Shown here: one piece after another, positions 8,689 through 17,694 of the stretch | Layout: the number at the start of each line of letters is the position of its first letter | Position numbering within the stretch: position 1 is the first letter of the stretch | Assembly (NCBI GenBank): GCA_045534575.1 | Contig: JAZSJZ010000012.1 | Location: 8,158 to 72,157 of the forward strand | Length of the DNA stretch: 64,000 bases | Source: UBA4636 sp045534575 | GTDB lineage: Bacteria; Bacillota; Clostridia; Christensenellales; Borkfalkiaceae | Reading direction: 5' to 3' | Program-made: the position numbers and the translations under genes | The notes under the pieces: generated by a model | Database searches by the model: none | What the model was told of the DNA's origin: nothing | The model's input: the letters and a program-made list of their open reading frames with translations, nothing else

Positions 8689-9749
8689 AGTGAGTTTTCC
8701 TCCATAATTTTTTCTATCACAGTAAATAGTTTTTGCATATCGACAAATTCGCCGATAGTAATTCTAACATAATCACGGACTCTTGGGCTATTAAAATGCC
8801 TTACCAAAATTCCGTTTTCTTTTATCTTTTTAAAAAGTTCACAGCCGCTAATTTTTTTGTTCTTTGTTAAAATAAAGTTAGTGGAAGACGGTAACGTTTC
8901 AAACCCCAGCCCTTCTAGTTTTTTGACGAAAAACTGCCTCGTTTCAATAATCTTTTGGCAGTTGGTTTTAAAATAGCCGTCGTCTAAAATAGAGCCAATG
9001 CCCATAGCCATCGTCATTTTATTTATATTATAAGGATTAGTCGAATAGCGAATAGTTTCAAGGTCCAAAATAAGTTTTTCGCACGCAATACCAAACCCAA
9101 GCCTTGCCCCAGCAAGTGAGCGAGATTTGGAAAACGTTTGAGTTACGAGAAGATTTTCATACTTGTTAATGAGTTTAACTGCGCTCTCGCCACCAAAATC
9201 AACGTAAGCCTCGTCAACGACCACCACGTTATTAGGGTTAGCCTTAATAATTTCTTCAACCTTCGCTAAAGAAAGACTAATTCCCGTTGGAGCGTTAGGG
9301 TTGGCAAGAAAAATCGTTCCGCCAGCGTTTTTGAACGCTTCCACGTCTATGGTAAAATCGCTCTTTAGCGGAATAATTTTAGCCTTAACTCCGTTGAGTT
9401 TTGCAAAAACCTCGTAAAACCCGTAGGTTATATCTGCAAAAACAGCGGGCGTTTTATTATCGCAAAAAGCATTAAAGGCGAAGTTCAAAACGTCGTCAGA
9501 GCCGTTGGTTGCGATAACTTCAGTCGGCTTAACTCCAAGATAGGTTGCGTAGGTTTCTTTCAAAGCCGAAAGCGTTGCGTCAGGGTAAAGATTTACCTTG
9601 CCCGCCTCTTCGCACGCAAGCTCCACGCCAAGTGGCGACGGCGCGTAAGGCGATTCGTTGGCGTTTAACTTAATAAACTCGCCTTTTGGCTGTTCGCCCG
9701 GCACGTATGGCGTTAAGTTATTAAATTTTTCGCTGAAAAATTTACTCAT
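8685..9749 (-). CDS. hisC: Histidinol-phosphate aminotransferase
   Basis: A 354-residue PLP enzyme of aminotransferase class I/II. Visible features are NANESPYAPSPL near the N-terminus, ATNGSDDVLN, FLANPNAPTG, VVVDEAYVDF, and the Schiff-base Lys in TFSKSRSLAGARLGF (~225). It converts imidazole acetol phosphate to histidinol phosphate. The 54-bp gap to hisD is the largest in the operon core. Confidence 0.95.
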   Translation of the reverse strand: MSKFFSEKFNNLTPYVPGEQPKGEFIKLNANESPYAPSPLGVELACEEAGKVNLYPDATLSALKETYATYLGVKPTEVIATNGSDDVLNFAFNAFCDNKTPAVFADITYGFYEVFAKLNGVKAKIIPLKSDFTIDVEAFKNAGGTIFLANPNAPTGISLSLAKVEEIIKANPNNVVVVDEAYVDFGGESAVKLINKYENLLVTQTFSKSRSLAGARLGFGIACEKLILDLETIRYSTNPYNINKMTMAMGIGSILDDGYFKTNCQKIIETRQFFVKKLEGLGFETLPSSTNFILTKNKKISGCELFKKIKENGILVRHFNSPRVRDYVRITIGEFVDMQKLFTVIEKIMEENSL

Positions 9750-9803
9750 TTTTGTCCTTGAATTAAGTGTTTGTTTTGTTATCTTTTTTTAGTTATTTTT
9801 AAT

Positions 9804-11084
9804 TTATTCCTTTTCTTCAAGCCTAATGGTTGCGCTTCTTGCGTGGGCAGATAGCCCCTCCTTTTCGGCAAAATACGCAACTGACGGCGCTAAGCCTTCA
9901 AACGCTTGTTTGGTAAAGAAAGTGAACTGCGTTTTCTTCACAAAATCGTCAACCGAAAGCGGACTAGAGAATTTTGCCGTTCCGCTAGTTGGCAAGGTGT
10001 GGTTAGTGCCTGCCATATAGTCGCCAAGCGCTTCCGGGCAATATCTTCCAAGGAACACAGAACCTGCGTTTTCTACCTTATCAATATAATCTAAAGCGTT
10101 ATCAACGCAAATCTCTAGATGCTCTGGAGCAAGTTCGTTAGAAAGCGCTATCGCCTTTTCAATATCTTCGCAAAGAATAATTTTGCCGTTGTTTTCAATG
10201 GAAGCACGCGCAATTTCTTGGCGTGGCAATTTTTCTAACTGCCGTTCAACCTCTTGTTGAACTTCCTTTGCCAAATCTATGCTATCGGTAATCAAAACGG
10301 CGGTAGCCATTTTATCGTGTTCGGCTTGAGATAATAGGTCAGCGGCAACAAATTTTGGGTTTTGATTTTTATCGGCAATAACCAAAATTTCGCTAGGGCC
10401 TGCTATCATATCGATTGAAACCTTGCCAAAAACCTGCCTTTTGGCTTCGGCAACGAACGCATTGCCAGGACCTACGATTTTATCTGCTTTAGGAATAGAC
10501 TTCGTGCCGTATGCTAAAGCGCCAATGGCTTGCGCTCCGCCCACCTTAAAAATGGTATCAACACCCGCAACGAAAGCCGCCGCTAAAATCTCAGGCGCAA
10601 TTTTTCCCTCTTTGTTTGGTGGGGTTACCATAACTACCTTTTTGCAACCTGCTATTTTTGCTGGAATTGCGTCCATTAAAACGGTTGAAGGATAACTCGC
10701 CGTGCCACCTGGAACGTAAAGCCCAGCAACAGCGATTGGGATTATTTTTTGCCCGATGATTGCCCCGTTTTCCTTTTCTATTTTAAAGCCCTGTCTTTTT
10801 TGCTTTTCGTGGAATTCTCTTATGTTTTTGCTAGCCTCTTTTAATATGCTCAAAAACTTCTCGTCAACTAGCTTTAACGCCTCGTCAATTTCTTCTTTTT
10901 GCACCAAAAGTTGGTCTATAACTGCGTTATCGAACTTTTTGTTATAGAAAAAGAGCGCTTCGTCGCCACGAAGTTTAACGTCGTCTAAAATTTCTTTTAC
11001 TATTGAAGATACGTCTTTTTCGGTTTTTACTCGTTCAAAAACGTCTTCCTTTTTAAGATTGTTTAAGTTGAAAATCTTTATCAT
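9804..11084 (-). CDS. hisD: Histidinol dehydrogenase
   Basis: A 426-residue enzyme of normal length. Signatures are VPGGTASYPSTVLM, VGGAQAIGALAYGT, KIVGPGN, IDMIAGPSEILVIAD, LLSQAEHD (zinc ligands) and NHTLPTSGTAKF. It performs the two NAD-dependent oxidations from histidinol to histidine. It sits 2 bp downstream of hisG. Confidence 0.97.
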   Translation of the reverse strand: MIKIFNLNNLKKEDVFERVKTEKDVSSIVKEILDDVKLRGDEALFFYNKKFDNAVIDQLLVQKEEIDEALKLVDEKFLSILKEASKNIREFHEKQKRQGFKIEKENGAIIGQKIIPIAVAGLYVPGGTASYPSTVLMDAIPAKIAGCKKVVMVTPPNKEGKIAPEILAAAFVAGVDTIFKVGGAQAIGALAYGTKSIPKADKIVGPGNAFVAEAKRQVFGKVSIDMIAGPSEILVIADKNQNPKFVAADLLSQAEHDKMATAVLITDSIDLAKEVQQEVERQLEKLPRQEIARASIENNGKIILCEDIEKAIALSNELAPEHLEICVDNALDYIDKVENAGSVFLGRYCPEALGDYMAGTNHTLPTSGTAKFSSPLSVDDFVKKTQFTFFTKQAFEGLAPSVAYFAEKEGLSAHARSATIRLEEKE

Positions 11085-11086
11085 AT

Positions 11087-11713
11087 TTAGCCTAAAAAGT
11101 TTTGAATTGAATTTTTAATTGCTTGAATTTTTTGCTTTTTAAATTTAAAACTTGCCTTGTTCGCAATAAGCCTAGCCGAGATTGGCAAGAATTTTTCGAT
11201 AACTACAAGGTCGTTTTCTTTTAGCGTTTTACCCGTTTCAACGATATCAACGATAACGTCGGCAAGCGCTAAAATGGGAGCAATTTCTATTGAGCCGTTA
11301 AGTTTAACAATGTCGATATCTCTACCTTTTTTAGAATAGAAGTTGGAAGCGATGTTTTTAAACTTGGTTGCAACAACTAGCGTTTTTTGGTTATCGTCAA
11401 CAAAATCTTTTTTGCCTGCAACAGCCATATCGCACTTGCCCATTTTAAGGTCTAAAAGTTCGTAAACGTCGGGCTCGTATTCTAACAAAATATCTTTGCC
11501 CGCAACGCCGATATCAGCAGCGCCTCGTTCAACGTAGATAGCAACGTCACTCGGCTTTACCCAGAAAAACCTAATCTTTTTTTGGCTGTTTTCAAAAATT
11601 AGTTTGCGGTTGTTTTCTTTAATTGACGGGCATTCAAACCCCGCCTTTTCAAACAAATCGTAAACCTTTTCTCCAAGTCTTCCCTTTGGAAGCGCAACGT
11701 TAATATAATCCAT
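11087..11713 (-). CDS. hisG: ATP phosphoribosyltransferase, short catalytic subunit
   Basis: 208 residues, the short form that lacks the C-terminal His-binding regulatory domain. It has VALPKGRLGEKVYDL, RGAADIGVAGKDIL, VATKFKNIASNFY and LADVIVDIVETGKTL. It makes phosphoribosyl-ATP, the first committed step. Short HisG needs HisZ for assembly and feedback control, and hisZ is the adjacent gene. Confidence 0.97.
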   Translation of the reverse strand: MDYINVALPKGRLGEKVYDLFEKAGFECPSIKENNRKLIFENSQKKIRFFWVKPSDVAIYVERGAADIGVAGKDILLEYEPDVYELLDLKMGKCDMAVAGKKDFVDDNQKTLVVATKFKNIASNFYSKKGRDIDIVKLNGSIEIAPILALADVIVDIVETGKTLKENDLVVIEKFLPISARLIANKASFKFKKQKIQAIKNSIQNFLG

Positions 11714-11720
11714 AACCCAC

Positions 11721-12803
11721 CTAAAGCGTGATAACCTCTTTAAACTTTAATTTTTCTGGAACTACTCTTGCCGTTAAACAACTTTTGCCTTGCTCGGTTA
11801 ACTCTTTTGCCTTCTTTAAAGCGTCAAGTTCAGTTTTATCATTATAAATAATAACGGCGTCAACGCCACTTTCCGTTCTATCGTTAAGCCTAGAAACACC
11901 GTCAAGATAAACGGCAAAGCCAATCGCCTTTGACTTTTTGTTCATCTTTTTCATAAGCCTATCATACTGCCCGCCCGATAAAACTTTAGAATAAAACCCC
12001 TTAATAAAGCCGTTGAAAACAAGCCCGTTATAATAGTTTGAATTTTCTATAACCGAAAAATCAACGCTTAAATTTTTGCCATAGCCTAACGCTTCAAGCC
12101 CGTCAATAACCTTAATAAGTCGGTCTATAACCTCGTTTTTGCACACTTTTCTCAATTTCTCTAAAAGCGGAAGAACGGTTTTTTTATCGCCAAAAGTTTC
12201 AACAAGTTCTATTATTAAACTGCTTTTTTCCGCCTTTTGCAAGCCGTCTAATAGGCTCTTAATTTCAACGGAATTTTTCTCGGCAACAAGTTTATAGAGT
12301 TTCTTCTCGGTTTTTTGGTCAACTTCTAAATCTTTAATAACGGCCTCAACAACGTCTAAATCGCCAATATCCATAGCATAGTCAGCCGATAAATTTTCTA
12401 GGCTCTTTAGGGCAAGCGTTAAAACTTCAATAATTTCTAAGTCGCCAACACGCCCTAAGCACTCCAAGCCCGTTTGCACTATTTCTTTAAAAGTTCCCGT
12501 GCCTTTAGAAACCCTATAAACGCTTTCGTTATAGAAAAGTTTGTTAGCAGATTCTAAATCGTCTTTGGTGTTTTTGATAATAGATAGCGTAACGTCGGGC
12601 TTTAGCGCCATAAGTTTTCCCGTTTTGTCGGTAAAAGTGATAACGCTATCGCTAATTAAAAACTCTTTGTTTTTTGCATAAAGGTCGTATTCTTCGAATT
12701 TTTTCATGCTATATTTTTCGTAGCCGTAAGAAGAAAACAAACGGCGAAGCGAAAATATTACCTTTTCTGTTGAAGATAAAACGCTTTCAAAACTGTTATT
12801 CAT
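11721..12803 (-). CDS. hisZ: ATP phosphoribosyltransferase regulatory subunit
   Basis: A HisRS-like protein without aminoacylation function. It has YEKYSMKKFEEYDLY, FTDKTGKLMALKPDVTLSI (motif-2 region) and NYYNGLVFNGF, with GGQYDRLMKKM near residue 285. The ATG at 12803 with AAGGGTGAT upstream is preferred to the GTG 9 bp earlier; 360 residues. It overlaps the yerC end by 8 bp. Together with the short HisG it forms the octameric ATP-PRTase, and it carries histidine feedback. Confidence 0.93.
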   Translation of the reverse strand: MNNSFESVLSSTEKVIFSLRRLFSSYGYEKYSMKKFEEYDLYAKNKEFLISDSVITFTDKTGKLMALKPDVTLSIIKNTKDDLESANKLFYNESVYRVSKGTGTFKEIVQTGLECLGRVGDLEIIEVLTLALKSLENLSADYAMDIGDLDVVEAVIKDLEVDQKTEKKLYKLVAEKNSVEIKSLLDGLQKAEKSSLIIELVETFGDKKTVLPLLEKLRKVCKNEVIDRLIKVIDGLEALGYGKNLSVDFSVIENSNYYNGLVFNGFIKGFYSKVLSGGQYDRLMKKMNKKSKAIGFAVYLDGVSRLNDRTESGVDAVIIYNDKTELDALKKAKELTEQGKSCLTARVVPEKLKFKEVITL

Positions 12804-13095
12804 TTTTATCACCCTTAGTCAATCTGTCAATCACCGTTTTGTAACCGCCCTTGCCGTAATTTAAGCATCTGTTAACACGGCTAATGGTCGCGGTGGATGC
12901 GCCCGTTTTTTTAGAAATCTCGCCATAACTCGTTTTCTCGATTAAAAGTTTTGCAACCTCAAGGCGCGAAGTCATATCTTCGACCTCTTTTATGGTGCAA
13001 ACGTCCTCAAAAAACTTTTGCGCCTCTTCAACGCTTTCAAGTTTTAAAACCGCTTCAAAAAACGAATTGAACTTTTCCATCAAATTTTGATTCAT
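12796..13095 (-). CDS. yerC: TrpR/YerC/YecD-family DNA-binding protein, probable his operon regulator
   Basis: A 99-residue all-helical protein with the TrpR-like helix-turn-helix: SRLEVAKLLIEKTSYGEISKKTG followed by the recognition part ASTATISRVNRCLNYG. YerC-type proteins are commonly placed beside his genes in Firmicutes. Here it is the first gene of the operon, just downstream of a promoter whose -10 box is covered by a 14-bp palindrome. Autorepression together with the his genes is the natural inference. Confidence 0.9.
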   Translation of the reverse strand: MNQNLMEKFNSFFEAVLKLESVEEAQKFFEDVCTIKEVEDMTSRLEVAKLLIEKTSYGEISKKTGASTATISRVNRCLNYGKGGYKTVIDRLTKGDKNE

Positions 13096-13125
13096 AAAAA
13101 CCCTCTCTCGGTTTAATGCTTTACC

Positions 13126-13154
13126 ATTTTAGCACGCTAAAGCGATAAGGTCAA
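13126..13154 (-). promoter_or_regulatory. his operon promoter with overlapping palindromic operator
   Basis: On the minus strand TTGACC (13149-13154), 17 bp, TAAAAT (13126-13131). The perfect palindrome TTTAGC-GT-GCTAAA (13128-13141) covers the -10 box and spacer, a classic repressor site position. YerC is the obvious candidate binder. Confidence 0.68.
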
Positions 13155-13201
13155 GGAAATAACAGCCAAAAAACAAAATAATATGAAATTTTATTAAACG
13201 C

Positions 13202-13230
13202 TTGCAAGAGCATAAGTATTATGATATTCT
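13202..13230 (+). promoter_or_regulatory. Promoter of BspA-like lipoprotein gene
   Basis: TTGCAA, 17 bp, TATTCT, 40 bp upstream of the start codon. It diverges from the his operon promoter about 50 bp away. Confidence 0.6.
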
Positions 13231-13270
13231 TTATTTGACCTAATTCGTTTTATTTGCCTTGGAGGTTTTT

Positions 13271-14677
13271 ATGAAAGCAAAGCTTTTGCAAATTTTAATT
13301 TTGAGCATTTTATTAACTTGCTCACTTTTGTTTTTTTGCGCTTGCAACTCAAGCCGACAAGGTTCAAATAATTCATCAAGTTCGATTGAAAAAAATTCAA
13401 CTAGTTCAAATGGTGATAACTCGTCAAACTTAGGCGGAAGTTCCTTCGAGAACTTGCCTGCTAAAGTAGTTCTAAAGGGCTTGACCTTCAAACTTTTAGA
13501 TGACAATACCTACGAGGTTTCGAGTTTTGATAAATCTTCAACCGCTGTTACTATTCCCGAACGTGTTAACGGCGCAAATGTAACTTTAATTGGTTCTAAG
13601 TCTTTCTATAATTGCAATAGTTTAGAGAGCATAACAATACCTGAGAGCGTAACTTCAATTGGCGAAAGTGCGTTCTATAATTGCAGTAGTTTAACAAGCG
13701 TAAATTTGGCAAACGGAATAACTTCGATTAGCGATAATGCGTTTGAGGGTTGCAACTCATTAACGACCATAAAAATACCAAACAGCGTAACCTCTATTGG
13801 CGATAGTGCTTTCGCTTATTGCAATAGACTAAAAAATATTGAACTTACAAACAGCGTAACCTCGATTGGTGATAATGCGTTTACAGGTTGCGCCTTTGAA
13901 AGCTTAGTTCTACCAAACAATTTAACTTCTATTGCTAGCAATTTGTTCTATTATTGCACAAATCTTAAAAGCATAGAAATTCCAAATAGCGTAGCCTCTA
14001 TTGGTGAGGATGCGTTCTATGGTTGTAACGCTGAAATTTTGTGGGGAAATAATCCTTCTATTACAGCAATCGGTTCTTGCGCTTTTAGAGGATATGTAGG
14101 TGAAAAAATAGAAATTCCAAACAGCGTAACTACCATTGCTGACGAGGCTTTTACCGCTTGCGTATTTTTAAAAAATATATCTTTTGAAGAAGGTAGCAAG
14201 TTAAAAGAAATTGGTTATCACGCGTTTTTCATTTGCGGTTCTCTAATAAGCCTAGAAATCCCAAACAGCGTAAACTCAATTGGCTCTTATGCTTTTGAAA
14301 GTTGTGGCGCTGAGATTTTGTGGGGAGATAACCCTTCTATCGCTACAATTAGTGATTATACTTTTAGCGGTTACTCCGGTTTAAGTTTAACAATCCCAAA
14401 CAGCGTAACTTCTATCGGTGATTATGCATTTGCAGGTTGCAATAATTTAGAAAGCGTAACAATTGGAAATAACGTTTCTTTTATTGGTAAGAGTGCATTT
14501 GATTTTTGCTATAATTTAAAAAGCGTAGATTTTGAAAATAGTAGCGGTTGGTTTGTTGCCAAAAACCACGAGGCAACAAGTGGAATAGAAGTTTCAAGCA
14601 ATGACCTTGCAAACACTTCAACCGCTGCAAACAGTTTATATTTAACTTATTGCGATTATTATTGGAAAAGAAATTAA
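13271..14677 (+). CDS. BspA-like leucine-rich-repeat surface lipoprotein
   Basis: The start ATG 13271 has GGAGG 5 bp upstream, so the earlier TTG is rejected; 468 residues. The signal peptide ends in a lipobox-like FCAC (Cys ~25), followed by a Ser/Asn-rich linker. At least 13 LRR_5 (Treponema pallidum/BspA type) repeats follow, of the form IPNSVTSIGDYAFAGCNNLE. Two repeats are replaced by an AEILWGNNPSI variant. Such proteins are exposed on the surface and bind host or dietary ligands; the ligand is unknown. It is a single-gene unit between its own promoter and a bidirectional terminator. Confidence 0.88.
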   Translation: MKAKLLQILILSILLTCSLLFFCACNSSRQGSNNSSSSIEKNSTSSNGDNSSNLGGSSFENLPAKVVLKGLTFKLLDDNTYEVSSFDKSSTAVTIPERVNGANVTLIGSKSFYNCNSLESITIPESVTSIGESAFYNCSSLTSVNLANGITSISDNAFEGCNSLTTIKIPNSVTSIGDSAFAYCNRLKNIELTNSVTSIGDNAFTGCAFESLVLPNNLTSIASNLFYYCTNLKSIEIPNSVASIGEDAFYGCNAEILWGNNPSITAIGSCAFRGYVGEKIEIPNSVTTIADEAFTACVFLKNISFEEGSKLKEIGYHAFFICGSLISLEIPNSVNSIGSYAFESCGAEILWGDNPSIATISDYTFSGYSGLSLTIPNSVTSIGDYAFAGCNNLESVTIGNNVSFIGKSAFDFCYNLKSVDFENSSGWFVAKNHEATSGIEVSSNDLANTSTAANSLYLTYCDYYWKRN

Positions 14678-14707
14678 GGCTTTAAAAATATTTTTAAGAC
14701 ATAAAAA

Positions 14708-14738
14708 CGCGCCTATAACCTCGTTATCGGCGCGTTTT
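14708..14738 (+). terminator. Bidirectional terminator, dispersed-element copy 3
   Basis: CGCGCC-t-ATAAC-ctc-GTTAT-c-GGCGCG with T runs on both strands. It serves the convergent LRR gene and metH. Its apical ATAAC/GTTAT stem is shared with the terminators at 25520, 38086 and 53324. Confidence 0.85.
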
Positions 14739-14746
14739 TAATTTTT

Positions 14747-17110
14747 TTATGAGTTCTTTTCAACAAATCTTATAGCAGAAAGAGCGTCTTTAGAAAAGAA
14801 ACTTGCGCCAATTTTTTTTGCGTATTCTTCAGTTAAAACCGCTCCGCCAACAATAACTTTGCAATCTAGATTTTGCGCCTTAATCTCGTCGATTATCTTT
14901 TTCATCTCAGGCGCGGTTGTGGTCATTAAGGCAGAAAGCCCTAAAAACCTTGCGTTTTTATTTTTTACGGTTTCAACGATTTTTTCACAAGGCACGTCCT
15001 TGCCAAGATCTATAACTTGATAGCCGTAGTTTTCAAAAAGAAGTTTTGCAATGTTTTTGCCAATATCGTGAATATCGCCCTTAACGGTTGCTAGAACGAT
15101 TTTTTCCTTCTTGCCCTCGTTCTTTGGGATTTGGCTCTTTATTATCTCAAACGCTTCTTTTGCAGATTCCGCGCTCATCAAAAGCGAAGGCAGAAAAACT
15201 TTTTTCTCTTCAAAGGCTTTTCCTACCCTATCTAAAGAAGGGATAATATCTTCATTTATAATTTTGAGCGGTTCTTTTTCTTTTAAAAGTTCTTGGCACT
15301 TAATTTTTGCTAAATCCTTCAAGCCCTTTTCAATGGCAAAAGATAAATTTTCTTGCGTTTTCGGTGCTATAGCCTCACTTTTTGTTTGTTCCTTGGTTGC
15401 GTAAGCTAAGTATTCTTGGCAGTTTTCGTCTTGACACAAAAGCGCCTTAGAAGCCTTGAAAACGTTCATCATCTCGACTGAGAAAGGGTTAATAATTGCA
15501 ACGTTTAGCCCTTTAGATATTGCTAAAGCAAAAAACGTTGCGTTCAAAATTGTTCGGTTTGGAAGCCCGAACGAAACGTTTGAAACGCCAAGACTTGTTT
15601 TCACTTGCAACTTTTTAGAGATTGCTTCAAGCGCATCAAGGCATAAAATTCCAGCGTTGTTTTGCGCGCTAACAGTCATTGCAAGGGTATCAACGATAAT
15701 ATCTTTTTTACTAATGCCGTAGGTTTTGGCGGTTTTTATAATCTTTTTGGCAATTTTTAATCTTCCTTCAACAGTATCGGGAATACCGTTTTCGTCAAGA
15801 GTGAGCGCAACCACAACCCCGCCATACTTTTTAACGAGCGGAAAAACTGCCTCCATGCTCTCTTTCTTTCCGTTAACCGAGTTAATAAGCGGTTTGCCGT
15901 TATAAATTCTTAAAGCCTTTTCGAGCGCAAGTGGAGAAGCCGTATCTATTTGAAGTGGCACGGATACGACTTGTTGCAACTTTTCAACGATTTCTTTTAA
16001 GACTTTTTCCTCTTCAATTTCATTTATGCCAACGTTCACGTCTAAAATTTCTGCGCCCGCTTCAACTTGGGCTAAACCTTCTTTTAGAACGAAAGGCACG
16101 TCGTTTTCGATAAGCGCTTGACGAAATCTTTTCTTGCCCGTTGGGTTAATGCGCTCGCCGATAATAGTCAATTTATCTAAGCAGACGGCGTTTTTATAAG
16201 ACGAAACAACTGTTAAATTCTTGTCCTTTATAGGCAAAGGGCTAACGTTTTTAGTTTTTTCAACAAGTTTTGCAACGTAAGACGGCGTAGTTCCACAGCA
16301 ACCGCCAATGATTGAAACGCCTTTTTTAACAAGATTTAAAACTTCCTCACTAAACTCGTCTTCTAAAACGTCGAACTTAGTTTCGCCATCAACAATTTTT
16401 GGCATACCGGCGTTTGGCTTAAACAAAACGGGGGTGGACGAAACTTTTAAAATGCGCTCTAAAACGCTAGATAGTTTTTTAGGCCCGAACGAGCAGTTTG
16501 CGCCTATTGCCGAAACGCCTAACCCCTCTAGCATTGCGACCATAGCCTCGGCTGTTGTGCTAGATATTAGCGACCCATCCTCGCCGTAAGCGTTAGAAAC
16601 GAAAATTGGCAAATCGCAAACGGATTTTGCGCCTAAAACGGCGCACTTCGTTTCAAGGCAGTCGTTCATCGTTTCGATAAAAATTAAATCAACGCCACAC
16701 CTTGCGCCAATTTCTACCGTTTTTGCAAAAATAGAAACTGCGTTTTCAAATTCCAAATCGCCAAACGGCTTTAAGAGTTTTCCTAAAGGCCCAACGTCTA
16801 GCGCGATAAACTTCTCGCCCGTGTTTTTGGTCAGCGTTTGCGCTTTTTTAGCGTTTTGAACGGCGGAAGATATTATCTTTTCGAGCGTTTTTTCGTCAAA
16901 CTTTAAAAGGTTTGCGCCAAAGGTGTTGGTGGAAACAACGTTCGAGCCAGCGTCGTAATATTGCTTATGAATTTCTATAATATCGCTTGGGCGTTCGAGG
17001 TTCAAAAGTTCGGGTTTTTCGCCCGCCTTTAAACCGCGCGCTTGCAAAAGCGTGCCTAAAGCCCCGTCGAGATACAAGATATTATTTTTTAAATATTCTA
17101 AAACTCTCAT
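14747..17110 (-). CDS. metH: Cobalamin-dependent methionine synthase core (no activation domain)
   Basis: 787 residues in three parts. The homocysteine methyltransferase domain (~1-290) has the zinc ligands in GANCSFGP and IIGGCCGTTP. The pterin-binding domain (~310-570) has IGERINPTGKKRF and LDVNVGINE. The B12 cap and binding domains (~590-787) have VKGDIHDIGKNI with the cobalt-ligating His, then VIDLGKDVP and VGGAVLTEEYAKKIGA. The usual C-terminal AdoMet reactivation domain is absent and is encoded by the next upstream gene 5 bp away. It remethylates homocysteine using methyl-THF. Confidence 0.95.
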   Translation of the reverse strand: MRVLEYLKNNILYLDGALGTLLQARGLKAGEKPELLNLERPSDIIEIHKQYYDAGSNVVSTNTFGANLLKFDEKTLEKIISSAVQNAKKAQTLTKNTGEKFIALDVGPLGKLLKPFGDLEFENAVSIFAKTVEIGARCGVDLIFIETMNDCLETKCAVLGAKSVCDLPIFVSNAYGEDGSLISSTTAEAMVAMLEGLGVSAIGANCSFGPKKLSSVLERILKVSSTPVLFKPNAGMPKIVDGETKFDVLEDEFSEEVLNLVKKGVSIIGGCCGTTPSYVAKLVEKTKNVSPLPIKDKNLTVVSSYKNAVCLDKLTIIGERINPTGKKRFRQALIENDVPFVLKEGLAQVEAGAEILDVNVGINEIEEEKVLKEIVEKLQQVVSVPLQIDTASPLALEKALRIYNGKPLINSVNGKKESMEAVFPLVKKYGGVVVALTLDENGIPDTVEGRLKIAKKIIKTAKTYGISKKDIIVDTLAMTVSAQNNAGILCLDALEAISKKLQVKTSLGVSNVSFGLPNRTILNATFFALAISKGLNVAIINPFSVEMMNVFKASKALLCQDENCQEYLAYATKEQTKSEAIAPKTQENLSFAIEKGLKDLAKIKCQELLKEKEPLKIINEDIIPSLDRVGKAFEEKKVFLPSLLMSAESAKEAFEIIKSQIPKNEGKKEKIVLATVKGDIHDIGKNIAKLLFENYGYQVIDLGKDVPCEKIVETVKNKNARFLGLSALMTTTAPEMKKIIDEIKAQNLDCKVIVGGAVLTEEYAKKIGASFFSKDALSAIRFVEKNS

Positions 17111-17115
17111 TTTAT

Positions 17116-17694
17116 CTATTCGTTTATTCCAATAATTGCCGTAACCGATTTTGAAGGCGTCATAATAAGGGAATCGTTTAAGGTTACGCCTAGCAGTTTT
17201 TCGGCTTGCAAAATTTCTAAAATTTTAGGCTGAAGCGTTAAAGGGATTTCGCCGTAACCGGGGCTAAACCTTGGCGACGATTTGCAAGATAGTGAAACGT
17301 CTTCACAAAACTTATCAAGAAGGCTTTCAACCCTTTCGCTACCCACCGCTTGGCAAATTGCTTGCTTGAAAAAAGATACGTGCGAATACTTTAAAATTAG
17401 CCTATCTATTCCTATTCCAACCGTTGCTAAAACTAGAAGAACGTGGGAATATCCCTCAAGCCTTTTTATTAAATTTTCGCTCGACGTTTTATAAAAACCT
17501 AGGTCTATAACACCGTTATCGCGCAAAATCTCAAATTTTTTATAGGCGATAAGATTCTTTTCTTCGCTTAAAATCTCTTCGATAACGCTATTAACTTCAG
17601 CCTCTAATTCTAAGCCGACCTCTTTTGCTCGAAGGTAGCGAAAAACCTCGTTTTTATTAACTTCAATGTGCGGATACGATAAAACCTTTACCAT
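17116..17694 (-). CDS. Methionine synthase activation-domain protein
   Basis: 192 residues resembling the reactivation domain of MetH as a free protein. RFSPGYGEIPLTLQPKIL and MTPSKSVTAIIG are the recognisable AdoMet-binding signatures, with LLVLATVGIGIDRLI before them. It is expected to reductively methylate inactive cob(II)alamin on the separate MetH core. It lies between metF and metH with a 1-bp overlap to metF and a 5-bp gap to metH. Split MetH systems of this kind are known in Thermotoga and Clostridia. Confidence 0.87.
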   Translation of the reverse strand: MVKVLSYPHIEVNKNEVFRYLRAKEVGLELEAEVNSVIEEILSEEKNLIAYKKFEILRDNGVIDLGFYKTSSENLIKRLEGYSHVLLVLATVGIGIDRLILKYSHVSFFKQAICQAVGSERVESLLDKFCEDVSLSCKSSPRFSPGYGEIPLTLQPKILEILQAEKLLGVTLNDSLIMTPSKSVTAIIGINE

